Source: Liolophura sinensis (taxonomy: Eukaryota > Mollusca > Polyplacophora > Chitonida > Chitonidae). Taken from it: a stretch of DNA of 64,000 nucleotides. This document shows positions 26,101 to 41,100 of the stretch, one piece after another (positions within the stretch are counted from its first letter, which is position 1; every line of letters begins with the position of its first letter). Where the stretch lies: contig NC_088295.1 in NCBI RefSeq assembly GCF_032854445.1, positions 996,501 through 1,060,500 of the forward strand. Reading direction: 5' to 3'. The translations under genes and the position numbers were made by a program. The notes beneath the pieces were generated by a model. It was not told where the DNA came from. It worked only from the letters and a program-made list of their open reading frames with translations, and searched no databases.

Positions 26101-29100
26101 AGCGCGCTAACCAACTGAACCACAGAGGCCCCACACATGTTTTTAGCATGTGTCACCAAGGTAATTACAATTAACGTAACCTACAATCACTTTGTGCAAG
26201 TGACCACTGAACCCTAGTGTTTGGGACTAATTCATCACCACATGACTATACCTCATTTCACTCCGCACAGAGATGTGTGAATAAATGTAAAATGTGTACA
26301 AAGCAAACATCAAATGATATTTCCACCAAAAATAGAACTACAGCAGAAATATGGATGAAATGTATCTCAGGTGAAGTCCAGCAGTCAGTTAATGCAAACC
26401 TACATATCACTTAAAAACTGTGTCATTTCCAAATGTTAAATCTGTTATGCTTTACTCATGTTAGAAATTCCTACAGCCATCACCTATAAATACATAAACT
26501 GTATGTGAACAATCAAATTAACATGCAACAAACATCAACACATGCTTTGTGCCAAACATGACAAAATATATTTGTGCATGTATGGAGGAGAACAGAAGCA
26601 AAAGATCTCACCAAGTCCACTGAGTTGTTCCTCAGAGAAAACATAGCCACCTGTTACCAATAAGGCCATATTACGTTTGTACATTTCAGTGATTGAAACA
26701 ATGAATGTGTTAAACTGTAGTGGCTTGTTGTAACTAATCCAAAGTAAACACTGATCCATTGATTGGCTTAAAAATAACATGTACGTGCCTCCACTTTTTG
26801 AACAATTTGACATGTAGCAGGCCTTATCGCTTGCTGACAGACGAAAATTGTACCCACCTCCTACAAAGCCTTAAACAAGTACACATTTGCTGGAAAGCTA
26901 TACATTTACTCACTTCCTGAAAGAGCTAGACACGTACCCACTTGTTAAAAACTAAACATGTATCCACCTGCTGAAGCGCTAAAGAAATACCCACTTGTTG
27001 AAGGTTAAACATGTGCCACTTGATGGAAGATTGAACACGTAGCCTCTTGATGAAACATGTAGCCTCCTTCTGAAAGGCTAAACATGTAGCCTCTTGAAAG
27101 GCTAAACATGTAGCCTCTTGTTGAAAGGCTAAACATGTAGCCTCTTGTTAAAAGGCTAATCATGTAGCCTCTTGTTGAAAGGCTAAACATGTAGCCTCTT
27201 GTTGAAAAGCTACACATTTAGCCTCTTGTTGAAAGGCTAAACATGTAGCCTCTTGTTGAAAGGCTAAACATGTAGCCTCTTGTTGAAAGGCTAAACACAT
27301 ACCCCGGTGATGACAAACTCAACATGCACAGCTTGAGGAAAGGCTTAAAACAAATTTATCTCTACTGACATTCATGACAAATCTGCACTTTCTCAAGTCT
27401 CAGCAAAGGGACCTAAACCTGTAAAGCTTTACAAGCTGATTTAAAATGCACAGCAAAAAATTTTAGTCCTGTCATGTCATAACAAACAACAAAAACTGCC
27501 TTTGTGTTTGACAACAACTTTAACAATACCACCATCAGCAATGATTCTAGTCAACAACAACAAGGCCACAATGACAATGACAACCTATAACACAGATGTA
27601 CAACTGTATTATGTGCAGTGAACATGCACCAATAAAAGTAACAAATGTAAACTGACATCAACTACCTAGGTGAATCAACTTTTTAAATGGTCTTGCCATA
27701 GTAGACATGTAAAATAAGCAGATATTAACACCCACCGTTGTCTCTTCCTCTTGTGGCCCGAAGTTTGGTCTTGGGTGAGCTTCCACAGCCCCAGTATCTT
27801 GGGCTAACAGGAAAATACCACGGTAATGGTACACCATACTTTCCTGGAAAACACAAGCATGCTATTAAAGAGTTATACATGTACATGCAGTTACACATCT
27901 GATTCTCCACAAGATTCTAACACATCTGATTCACCACAAGATTTTAACACATCTGATTACCACAAGATTCTAACACATCTGATTCACCACAAGATTTTAA
28001 CACATCTGATTCACCACAAGATTCTAACACATCTGATTCACCACAAGATTTTAACACATCTGATTCACCACAAGATTCTAACACATCTGATTCACCACAA
28101 GATTCTAACACATCTGATTCACCACAAGATTCTAACACATCTGATTCACCACAAGATTCTAACACATCTGATTCACCACAAGATTCTAACACATCTGATT
28201 CACCACAAGATTTTAACACATCTGATTCACCACAAGATTCTAACACATCTGATTCACCACAAGATTCTAACACATCTGATTCACCACAAGATTCTAACAC
28301 ATCTGATTCTCCACAAGATTCTAACACATCTGATTCACCACAAGATTTTAACACATCTGATTCACCACAAGATTTTAACACATCTGATTACCACAAGATT
28401 TTAACACATCTGATTCTCCACAAGATTTTAACACATCTGATTCACCACAAGATTCTAACACATCTGATTCACCACAAGATTCTAACACATCTGATTCACC
28501 ACAAGATTTTAACACATCTGATTCACCACAAGATTTTAACACATCTGATTCACCACAAGATTTTAACACATCTGATTACCACAAGATTTTAACACATCTG
28601 ATTCACCACAAGATTCTAACACATCTGATTCACCACAAGATTCTAACACATCTGATTCACCACAAGATTTTAACACATCTGATTCACCACAAGATTTTAA
28701 CACATCTGATTCACCACAAGATTTTAACACATCTGATTCACCACAAAATTCTAACACATCTGATTCACCACAAGATTCTAACACATCTGATTACCACAAG
28801 ATTCTAACACATCTGATTCACCACAAGATTTTAACACATCTGATTCACCACAAGATTTTAACACATCTGATTACCACAAGATTTTAACACATCTGATTCA
28901 CCACAAGATTCTAACACATCTGATTCACCACAAGATTCTAACACATCTGATTCACCACAAGATTTTAACACATCTGATTCACCACAAGATTCTAACACAT
29001 CTGATAAGGACATGATGCTCTTAATACATGTACATTAATACCGTCTACTGTTAAAGCTAAAAGAAGACCCACAACAGAGAATACCCAGTGTACTGGGAGA

Positions 29101-32100
29101 TCTACGAGATAATTTTCAAATTCAACAAAAACCATCAAATTTTTTGTTGATCACCAAATGTTGGTATAAATTCAAATTAGCAATAGAGATTTCCAATTTC
29201 CAGTCTAATGGAGTACACATCTCAAGATAGCTTTACAAATGGAGGGGCTAGAAACCTCAATGGATGATTACAGGCATGCAGCTTTCTGTGTAAAATGGTA
29301 CAAAAATGAAGGACTTTTGTTTGGGGGATTAGGGACTTTGTTTGGGGGATAAGGGACTTTTGTTTGCAGGATAAGGGACTTTTGTTTGGGGGATATGGGA
29401 CTTTTGTTTGGAGGATAAGGGGCTTTTGTTTGGGTGATTAGAGACTTTTGGGGGGGGGGGGATAAGGGACTTTTATTTGGAGGATGATGAACTTTTGTTT
29501 GGAGGATAAGGGATTTTTGTTTGGAGGACAAGAAACTTGGAAAATGATGCATTCTTTACAACAATATATGAGGAAAGACTTACTTGGGATGACATTGCGG
29601 ACATACCAGCCGATGATGAGATAGATGACCCCATCCACGGCCATCATGATGCAGGTCCAGGCAAAGTTCATATCATGACCTTCCACTGTATTAAGCCAGG
29701 TGTTGTGCCACTGGATACCCACTAACTGCTCCTCAAACCGTGACATGAACTGACACGCAAACCCGAACGCTGACGTTGAACTAAGACACTGCAACACACA
29801 AACACATATCATTCCTTTGGTCTGGACTGATGTGACTCAGAAACGGGCAGCCCAAACACCATTCACACATTTACATTAGCACTATAAAAAGTGAAAATAT
29901 AGGAGAACTCCTGGCTCACACAAGTGCTAAGACAGTGACTTACAGACAGCATCTTCTCTGTGAATGTCATCTCATGCTCCAGAGCAGTCACCATGACAAA
30001 GGGCAAGTAGGACAACAGGTACACAATCAGAGAGGTCAGGGCAGCCATATTGGCACGTGTGAAGAACGCACTGACCATGTAACTGAAAGACAATGCGACA
30101 TGGACATACACACAACTGTCTTACAACTCGATACTGTCTTACTCAACAGTTAAATCTTTGGAGACTAGATAAATAAAGTTCTTCCTGACATTGGTGATCT
30201 AACATCACTGAGGAATACATCACAATTTTTATTTCAGAATTAAGTTCAACATTCAATAATAGTGCAACAAAAACTCTGGTTCAACAGAAAAGAAAACAAA
30301 CATTTAGAAATAAATTGGCAAGAACTCAGTCATTTTCCTCTCAATAACAAGAGAATTCAGCAGTTTGGGCTTTAGCAGTAACTGATAGAATCCAGAAGTT
30401 TTGATTTGAGCAGTAAATGACAATGTAGCAGACAGTCTCTGCTTCTGCAGTATCAAGCCAAGAGAATTTACTAGTTTTAACAAGGGTAACATACCACATC
30501 ATGAGTGAGGAGAAGCAGAAATCTGCGATGAGGACCAGCAGAATGACCCAGTTGCTGAAGCGGAGGATGGAGGAGACCTTGAGGATGAGAACCTCCAATC
30601 CGGCCACCAGCATCATGAAGAGCATGGTGATCAGCAGCCAGGCTAGCCAGTTAACCCCACTCTTCAGGCCCATGACCTTCAGCGTCTGTAAACATTACAA
30701 AATCAACACGTCACCACACAGCTTTGGCTCTAACATTAGGTTTGTCTTAGCCTTTAATAGCACAATTACCATGGTTTAGAATTTAGACATTTATTTACTC
30801 ATACTTTCTTTAATTCATGTTTGCACTATCGGTTCATCACATGAAAGATGAGAGTGAAAAAAAGAAGGAACTGGGTGAGAAAGAAAAGTTCAATCCTATC
30901 TCAAGGCATTTTCCTCTGTCAAAGAAATTTGACAGCAAACAAACCAGTACTCTGATCAGTCAGAACACTGTCAGTGTTCAGGTAATAGTGTGAGTATTTA
31001 GGAACAGGTTGCATGCTTAAAGCTGCGAAATTTCTCCCTTACCTCCTCAAAGCTAGTTTCTCTGACATACAACACAATCTTGATGGCTATCACCAGAGTT
31101 TCTCCCTTACCTCCTCAATGACAGTTTCTCTGTCGTACAGCAGAATCTTGATGGCTATCACCAGAGTTTCTCCCTTACCTCCTCAATGACAGTTTCTCTG
31201 TCGTACAACAGAATCTTGATGGCTATCACTAGAGTTTCTCCCTTACCTCCCCAATGACAGTTTCTCTGTCGTACAACAGAATCTTGATGGCTATCACTAG
31301 AGTTTCTCCCTTACCTCCCCAATGACAGTTTCTCTGTCGAACAGCAAAATCTTGATGGCTATCACTAGAGTTTCTCCCTTACCTCCCCAATGACAGTTTC
31401 TCTGCCGTACAACAGAATCTTGATGGCTATCACTAGAGTTTCTCCCTTACCTCCTCAATGACAGTTTCTCTGTCGTACAACAGAATCTTGATGGCTATCA
31501 CCAGAGTTTCTCCCTTACCTCCCCAATGACAGTTTCTCTGTCGTACAACAGAATCTCGATGGCTATCACTAGAGTTTCTCCCTTACCTCCCCAATGACAG
31601 TTTCTCTGTCGCACAGCAGAATCTTGATGGCTATCACCAGAGTTTCTCCCTTTAACTCCCCAATGACAGTTTCTCTGTCGTACAGCAGAATCTTGATGGC
31701 TATCACTAGAGTTTCTCCCTTACCTCCCCAATGACAGTTTCTCTGTCGTACAACAGAATCTTGATGGCTATCACTAGAGTTTCTCCCTTACCTCCCCAAT
31801 GACAGTTTCTCTGTCGTACAGCAGAATCTTGATGGCTATCACTAGAGTTTCTCCCTTACCTCCCCAATGACAGTTTCTCTGTCGTACAACAGAATCTTGA
31901 TGGCTATCACTAGAGTTTCTCCCTTACCTCCTCAATGACAGTTTCTCTGTCGTACAGCAAAATCTTGATGGCTATCACTAGAGTTTCTCCCTTACCTCCC
32001 CAATGACAGTTTCTCTGTCGTACAACAGAATTTTGATGGCTATCACTAGAGTTTCTCCCTTACCTCCTCAATACCAGTTTCTCTGTCGTACAGCAGAATC

Positions 32101-35100
32101 TTGATGGCTATCACCAGAGTTTCTCCCTTACCTCCTCAATGACAGTTTCTCTGTCGTACAGCAAAATCTTGATGGCTATCACTAGAGTTTCTCCCTTACC
32201 TCCTCAATGACAGTTTCTCTGACATACAGCAGAATCTTGATGGCTATCACTAGAGTTTCTCCCTTTAACTCTTCAATGACAGTTTCTCTGTCGTACAACA
32301 GAATCTTGATGGCTATCACCAGAGTTTCTCCCTTACCTTCCCAATGACAGTTTCTCTGTCGTACAACAGAATCTTGATGGCTATCACTAGAGTTTCTCCC
32401 TTACCTCCCCAATGACAGTTTCTCTGTCGTACAACAGAATCTTGATGGCTATCACCAGAGTTTCTCCCTTACCTCCTCAATGACAGTTTCTCTGTCGTAC
32501 AGCAAAATCTTGATGGCTATCACTAGAGTTTCTCCCTTACCTCCCCAATGACAGTTTCTCTGTCGTACAACAGAATCTTGATGGCTATCACCAGAGTTTC
32601 TCCCTTACCTCCCCAATGCCAGTTTCTCTGACATACAGCAGAATCTTGATGGCTATCACCAGAGTTTCTCCCTTACCTCCTCAATGACAGTTTCTCTGTC
32701 GTACAGCAGAATTTTGATGGCTATCACTAGAGTTTCTCCCTTTAACTCTTCAATGACAGTTTCTCTGTCGTACAGCAGAATCTTGATGGCTATCACTAGA
32801 GTTTCTCCCTTTAACTCTTCAATGACAGTTTCTCTGACATACAACAGAATCTCGATGGCTATCACTAGAGTTTCTCCCTTTAACTCTTCAATGCCAGTTT
32901 CTCTGCCGTACAGCAGAATCTTGATGGCTATCACCAGAGTTTCTCCCTTTAACTCTTCAATGCCAGTTTCTCTGCCGTACAGCAGAATCTTGATGGCTAT
33001 CACCAGAGTTTCTCCCTTACCTTCCCAATGACAGTTTCTCTGACATACAACAGAATCTTGATGGCTATCACTAGAGTTTCTCCCTTACCTCCCCAATGAC
33101 AGTTTCTCTGTCGTACAACAGAATCTTGATGGCTATCACCAGAGTTTCTCCCTTACCTCCCCAATGCCAGTTTCTCTGACATACAGCAGAATCTTGATGG
33201 CTATCACTAGAGTTTCTCCCTTACCTCCTCAATGCCAGTTTCTCTGACATACAGCAGAATCTTGATGGCTATCACCAGAGTTTCTCCCTTACCTCCTCAA
33301 TGACAGTTTCTCTGTCGTACAGCAGAATCTTGATGGCTATCACTAGAGTTTCTCCCTTTAACTCTTCAATGACAGTTTCTCTGTCGCACAGCAGAATCTT
33401 GATGGCTATCACTAGAGTTTCTCCCTTTAACTCTTCAATGACAGTTTCTCTGACATACAACAGAATCTCGATGGCTATCACTAGAGTTTCTCCCTTTAAC
33501 TCTTCAATGCCAGTTTCTCTGCCGTACAGCAGAATCTTGATGGCTATCACCAGAGTTTCTCCCTTTAACTCTTCAATGCCAGTTTCTCTGCCGTACAGCA
33601 GAATCTTGATGGCTATCACCAGAGTTTCTCCCTTACCTTCCCAATGACAGTTTCTCTGACATACAACAGAATCTTGATGGCTATCACTAGAGTTTCTCCC
33701 TTACCTCCCCAATGACAGTTTCTCTGTCGTACAGCAGAATCTTGATGGCTATCACTAGAGTTTCTCCCTTACCTCCCCAATGACAGTTTCTCTGACATAC
33801 AACAGAATTTTGATGGCTATCACTAGAGTTTCTCCCTTACCTCTCCAATGACAGTTTCTCTGTCGTACAACAGAATCTTGATGGCTATCACCAGAGTTTC
33901 TCCCTTACCTCCCCAATGACAGTTTCTCTGTCGTACAACAGAATCTTGATGGCTATCACTAGAGTTTCTCCCTTACCTCCTCAATGCCAGTTTCTCTGAC
34001 ATACAGCAGAATTCTGATGGCTATCACTAGAGTTTCTCCCTTACCTCCTCAATGACAGTTTCTCTGTCGTACAGCAGAATCTTGATGGCTATCACCAGAG
34101 TTTCTCCCTTACCTCCCCAATGACAGTTTCTCTGTCGTACAACAGAATCTTGATGGCTATCACCAGAGTTTCTCCCTTACCTCCCCAATGACAGTTTCTC
34201 TGTCGTACAACAGAATCTTGATGGCTATCACTAGAGTTTCTCCCTTACCTCCTCAATGCCAGTTTCTCTGACATACAGCAGAATTCTGATGGCTATCACT
34301 AGAGTTTCTCCCTTACCTCCCCAATGACAGTTTCTCTGTCGTACAACAGAATCTTTATGGCTATCACCAGAGTTTCTCCCTTACCTCCCCAATGACAGTT
34401 TCTCTGTCGTACAACAGAATCTTGATGGCTATCACTAGAGTTTCTCCCTTACCTCCTCAATGCCAGTTTCTCTGACATACAACAGAATCTTGATGGCTAT
34501 CACTAGAGTTTCTCCCTTTAACTCTTCAATGCCAGTTTCTCTGCCGTACAGCAGAATCTTGATGGCTATCACCAGAGTTTCTCCCTTACCTCCCCAATGA
34601 CAGTTTCTCTGACATACAACACAATCTTGATGGCTATCACCAGAGTTTCTCCCTTACCTCCTCAATGCCAGTTTCTCTGACATACAGCAGAATCTTGATG
34701 GCTATCACCAGAGTTTCTCCCTTACCTCCCCAATGACAGTTTCTCTGACATACAACAGAATCTTGATGGCTATCACTAGAGTTTCTCCCTTTAACTCTTC
34801 AATGCCAGTTTCTCTGCCGTACAGCAGAATCTTGATGGCTATCACCAGAGTTTCTCCCTTACCTCCCCAATGACAGTTTCTCTGACATACAACAGAATCT
34901 TGATGGCTATCACCAGAGTTTCTCCCTTACCTCCTCAATGCCAGTTTCTCTGACATACAGCAGAATCTTGATGGCTATCACCAGAGTTTCTCCCTTACCT
35001 CCTCAATACCAGTTTCTCTGACATACAGCAGAATCTTGATGGCTATCACCAGAGTTTCTCCCTTACCTCCCCAATGACAGTTTCTCTGTCGTACAACAGA

Positions 35101-38100
35101 ATCTTGATGGCTATCACCAGAGTTTCTCCCTTACCTCCCCAATGACAGTTTCTCTGTCGTACAACAGAATCTTGATGGCTATCACTAGAGTTTCTCCCTT
35201 ACCTCCCCAATGACAGTTTCTCTGACATACAACAGAATCTCGATGGCTATCACTAGAGTTTCTCCCTTACCTACTCAATGACAGTTTCTCTGTCGTACAA
35301 CAGAATCTTGATGGCTATCACCAGAGTTTCTCCCTTACCTCCCCAATGACAGTTTCTCTGTCGTACAACAGAATCTTGATGGCTATCACCAGAGTTTCTC
35401 CCTTACCTCCCCAATGACAGTTTCTCTGTCGTACAACAGAATCTTGATGGCTATCACTAGAGTTTCTCCCTTACCTCCCCAATGACAGTTTCTCTGACAT
35501 ACAACAGAATCTCGATGGCTATCACTAAAGTTTCTCCCTTACCTCCCCAATGACAGTTTCTCTGAAATACAGCAGAATCTTGATGGCTATCACTAGAGTT
35601 TCTCCCTTACCTACTCAATACCAGTTTCTCTGACATACAGCAGAATCTTGATGGCTATCACTAGAGTTTCTCCCTTACCTACTCAATGACAGTTTCTCTG
35701 TCGTACAACAGAATCTTGATGGCTATCACTAGAGTTTCTCCCTTACCTACTCAATGACAGTTTCTCTGTCGTACAACAGAATCTTGATGGCTATCACCAG
35801 AGTTTCTCCCTTACCTCCCCAATGACAGTTTCTCTGTCGTACAACAGAATCTTGATGGCTATCACTAGAGTTTCTCCCTTACCTCCCCAATGACAGTTTC
35901 TCTGACATACAACAGAATCTCGATGGCTATCACTAAAGTTTCTCCCTTACCTCCCCAATGACAGTTTCTCTCACATACAGCAGAATCTTGATGGCTATCA
36001 CTAGAGTTTCTCCCTTACCTACTCAATACCAGTTTCTCTGATATACAACAGAATCTCGATGGCTATCACCAGAGTTTCTCCCTTACCTCCCCAATGACAG
36101 TTTCTCTGTCGTACAGCAGAATCTTGATGGCTATCACCAGAGTTTCTCCCTTTAACTCTTCAATGACAGTTCCTCTGACATACAACAGAATCTCGATGGC
36201 TATCACTAGAGTTTCCCCCTTTAACTCTTCAATGCCAGTTTCTCTGTCATACAGCAGAATCTTGATGGCTATCACTAGAGTTTCTCCCTTACCTCCTCAA
36301 TGACAGTTTCTCTGTCGTACAACAGAATCTTGATGGCTATCACCTGAGTTTCTCCCTTACCTACTCAATGCCAGTTTCTCTGACATACAACAGAATCTCG
36401 ATGGCTATCACTAGAGTTTCTCCCTTTAACTCTTCAATGACAGTTTCTCTGTCGTACAACAGAATCTTGATGGCTATCACCAGAGTTTCTCCCTTACCTC
36501 CCCAATGACAGTTTCTCTGTCGTACAGCAGAATCTCGATGGCTATCACCAGAGTTTCTCCCTTACCTCCCCAATGACAGTTTCTCTGTCATACAGCAGAA
36601 TCTTGATGGCTATCACTAGAGTTTCTCCCTTACCTCCCCAATGACAGTTTCTCTGTCGTACAGCAGAATCTCGATGGCTATCACCAGAGTTTCTCCCTTA
36701 CCTCCCCAATGACAGTTTCTCTGACATACAGCAGAATTCTGATGGCTATCACCAGAGTTTCTCCCTTACCTACTCAATGCCAGTTTCTCTGACATACAAC
36801 AGAATCTTGATGGCTATCACCAGAGTTTCTCCCTTACCTCCTCAATACCAGTTTCTCTGACATACAACAGAATCTCGATGGCTATTACCAGAGTTTCTCC
36901 CTTACCTCCCCAATGACAGTTTCTCTGTCGTACAGCAGAATCTTGATGGCTATCACCAGAGTTTCTCCCTTACCTCCCCAATGACAGTTTTTCTGTCGTA
37001 CAACAGAATCTTGATGGCTATCACCAGAGTTTCTCCCTTACCTCCCCAATGACAGTTTCTTTGTCGTACAACAGAATCTTGATGGCTATCACTAAAGTTT
37101 CTCCCTTACCTCCCAATGACAGTTTCTCTGTTGTACAGCAGAATCTTGATGGCTATCACCAGAGTTTCTCCCTTACCTCCCCAATGCCAGTTTCTCTGAC
37201 ATACAGCAGAATCTTGATGGCTATCACCAGAGTTTCTCCCTTACCTCCCCAATGACAGTTTCTCTGTCGTACAACAGAATCTTGATGGCTATCACTAGAG
37301 TTTCTCCCTTACCTCGCCAATGACAGTTTCTCTGTCGTACAACAGAATCTTGATGGCTATCACCAGAGTTTCTCCCTTACTTCCTCAATGACAGTTTCTC
37401 TGTCGTACAGCAAAATCTTGATGGCTATCACCTGAGTTTCTCCCTTTAACTCTTCAATGCCAGTTTCTCTGTCGTACAGCAGAATCTTGATGGCTATCAC
37501 TAGAGTTTCTCCCTTTAACTCTTCAATGACAGTTTCTCTGCCGTACAGCAGAATCTTGATGGCTATCACCAGAGTTTCTCCCTTACCTCCCCAATGACAG
37601 TTTCTCTGACATACAACAGAATCTTGATGGCTATCACCAGAGTTTCTCCCTTACCTCCCCAATGACAGTTTTTCTGTCATACAACAGAATCTTGATGGCT
37701 ATCACCAGAGTTTCTCCCTTACCTCCCCAATGACAGTTTCTCTGTCGTACAACAGAATCTTGATGGCTATCACTAGAGTTTCTCCCTTACCTCCCCAATG
37801 ACAGTTTCTCTGTCGTACAGCAGAATCTTGATGGCTATCACTAGAGTTTCTCCCTTACCTCCTCAATGCCAGTTTCTCTGACATACAGCAGAATCTTGAT
37901 GGCTATCACCAGAGTTTCTCCCTTACCTCTCCAATGACAGTTTCTCTGTCGTACAGCAGAATCTTGATGGCTATCACTAGAGTTTCTCCCTTACCTCCTC
38001 AATGCCAGTTTCTCTGACATACAGCAGAATCTTGATGGCTATCACCAGAGTTTCTCCCTTACCTCCCCAATGACAGTTTCTCTGTCGTACAACAGAATCT

Positions 38101-41100
38101 TGATGGCTATCACTAGAGTTTCTCCCTTACCTCCTCAATGACAGTTTCTCTGTCGTACAGCAAAATCTTGATGGCTATCACTAGAGTTTCTCCCTTACCT
38201 CCTCAATGACAGTTTCTCTGTCGTACAGCAGAATCTTGATGGCTATCACTAGAGTTTCTCCCTTTAACTCTTCAATGACAGTTTCTCTGTCGTACAGCAG
38301 AATCTTGATGGCTATCACCAGAGTTTCTCCCTTTAACTCTTCAATGCCAGTTTCTCTGCCGTACAGCAGAATCTTGATGGCTATCACCAGAGTTTCTCCC
38401 TTACCTCCCCAATGACAGTTTCTCTGACATACAACAGAATCTTGATGGCTATCACCAGAGTTTCTCCCTTACCTCCTCAATGACAGTTTCTCTGACATAC
38501 AACAGAATCTTGATGGCTATCACTAGAGTTTCTCCCTTACCTCCTCAATGACAGTTTCTCTGACATACAACAGAATCTTGATGGCTATCACCAGAGTTTC
38601 TCCCTTACCTCCCCAATGACAGTTTCTCTGACATACAACAGAATCTTGATGGCTATCACCAGTTTCTCCCTTACCTCCTCAATGCCAGTTTTTCTGTCGT
38701 ACAACAGAATCTTGATGGCTATCACTAGAGTTTCTCCCTTACCTCCTCAATGCCAGTTTCTCTGACATACAGCAGAATTCTGATGGCTATCACTAGAGTT
38801 TCTCCCTTACCTCCTCAATGACAGTTTCTCTGTCGTACAGCAGAATCTTGATGGCTATCACCAGAGTTTCTCCCTTACCTCCCCAATGACAGTTTCTCTG
38901 TCGTACAACAGAATCTTGATGGCTATCACCAGAGTTTCTCCCTTACCTCCCCAATGACAGTTTCTCTGTCGTACAACAGAATCTTGATGGCTATCACTAG
39001 AGTTTCTCCCTTACCTCCTCAAAGCCAGTTTCTCTGACATACAGCAGAATTCTGATGGCTATCACTAGAGTTTCTCCCTTACCTCCCCAATGACAGTTTC
39101 TCTGTCGTACAACAGAATCTTTATGGCTATCACCAGAGTTTCTCCCTTACCTCCCCAATGACAGTTTCTCTGTCGTACAACAGAATCTTGATGGCTATCA
39201 CTAGAGTTTCTCCCTTACCTCCTCAATGCCAGTTTCTCTGACATACAACAGAATCTTGATGGCTATCACTAGAGTTTCTCCCTTTAACTCTTCAATGCCA
39301 GTTTCTCTGCCGTACAGCAGAATCTTGATGGCTATCACCAGAGTTTCTCCCTTACCTCCCCAATGACAGTTTCTCTGACATACAACAGAATCTTGATGGC
39401 TATCACCAGAGTTTCTCCCTTACCTCCTCAATGCCAGTTTCTCTGACATACAGCAGAATCTTGATGGCTATCACCAGAGTTTCTCCCTTACCTCCCCAAT
39501 GACAGTTTCTCTGACATACAACAGAATCTTGATGGCTATCACTAGAGTTTCTCCCTTTAACTCTTCAATGCCAGTTTCTCTGCCGTACAGCAGAATCTTG
39601 ATGGCTATCACCAGAGTTTCTCCCTTACCTCCCCAATGACAGTTTCTCTGACATACAACAGAATCTTGATGGCTATCACCAGAGTTTCTCCCTTACCTCC
39701 TCAATGCCAGTTTCTCTGACATACAGCAGAATCTTGATGGCTATCACCAGAGTTTCTCCCTTACCTCCTCAATGCCAGTTTCTCTGACATACAGCAGAAT
39801 CTTGATGGCTATCACCAGAGTTTCTCCCTTACCTCCTCAATACCAGTTTCTCTGACATACAGCAGAATCTTGATGGCTATCACCAGAGTTTCTCCCTTAC
39901 CTCCCCAATGACAGTTTCTCTGTCGTACAACAGAATCTTGATGGCTATCACCAGAGTTTCTCCCTTACCTCCCCAATGACAGTTTCTCTGTCGTACAACA
40001 GAATCTTGATGGCTATCACTAGAGTTTCTCCCTTACCTCCTCAATGCCAGTTTCTCTGACATACAGCAGAATCTTGATGGCTATCACCAGAGTTTCTCCC
40101 TTACCTCCCCAATGACAGTTTCTCTGTCGTACAACAGAATCTTGATGGCTATCACCAGAGTTTCTCCCTTACCTCCCCAATGACAGTTTCTCTGTCGTAC
40201 AACAGAATCTTGATGGCTATCACTAGAGTTTCTCCCTTACCTCCCCAATGACAGTTTCTCTGACATACAACAGAATCTCGATGGCTATCACTAAAGTTTC
40301 TCCCTTACCTCCCCAATGACAGTTTCTCTGACATACAGCAGAATCTTGATGGCTATCACTAGAGTTTCTCCCTTACCTACTCAATACCAGTTTCTCTGAC
40401 ATACAGCAGAATCTTGATGGCTATCACTAGAGTTTCTCCCTTACCTACTCAATGACAGTTTCTCTGTCGTACAACAGAATCTTGATGGCTATCACCAGAG
40501 TTTCTCCCTTACCTCCCCAATGACAGTTTCTCTGTCGTACAACAGAATCTTGATGGCTATCACTAGAGTTTCTCCCTTACCTCCCCAATGACAGTTTCTC
40601 TGACATACAACAGAATCTCGATGGCTATCACTAAAGCTTCTCCCTTACCTCCCCAATGACAGTTTCTCTGACATACAGCAGAATCTTGATGGCTATCACT
40701 AGAGTTTCTCCTTACCTACTCAATAGCAGTTTCTCTGATATACAACAGAATCTCGATGGCTATCACCAGAGTTTCTCCCTTACCTCCCCAATGACAGTTT
40801 TCTCTGTCGTACAGCAGAATCTTGATGGCTATCACCAGAGTTTCTCCCTTTAACTCTTCAATGACAGTTCCTCTGACATACAACAGAATCTCGATGGCTT
40901 CACTAGAGTTTCCCCCCTTTAACTCTTCAATGCCAGTTTCTCTGTCATACAGCAGAATCTTGATGGCTATCACTAGAGTTTCTCCCTTACCTCCTCAATG
41001 AAAGTTTCTCTGTCGTACAACAGAATCTTGATGGCTATCACCTGAGTTTCTCCCTTACCTACTCAATGGCAGTTTCTCTGACATACAACAGAATCTCGAT

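Noticed and set aside
26090-26132. tRNA gene
   Set aside because: Only the A-box half is tRNA-like; the B box is degenerate and the element continues as a SINE with target duplications.
27890-29005. Possible CRISPR array (regular 27-bp spacing)
   Set aside because: The whole unit repeats head to tail with no unique spacers, and the context is an animal intron.
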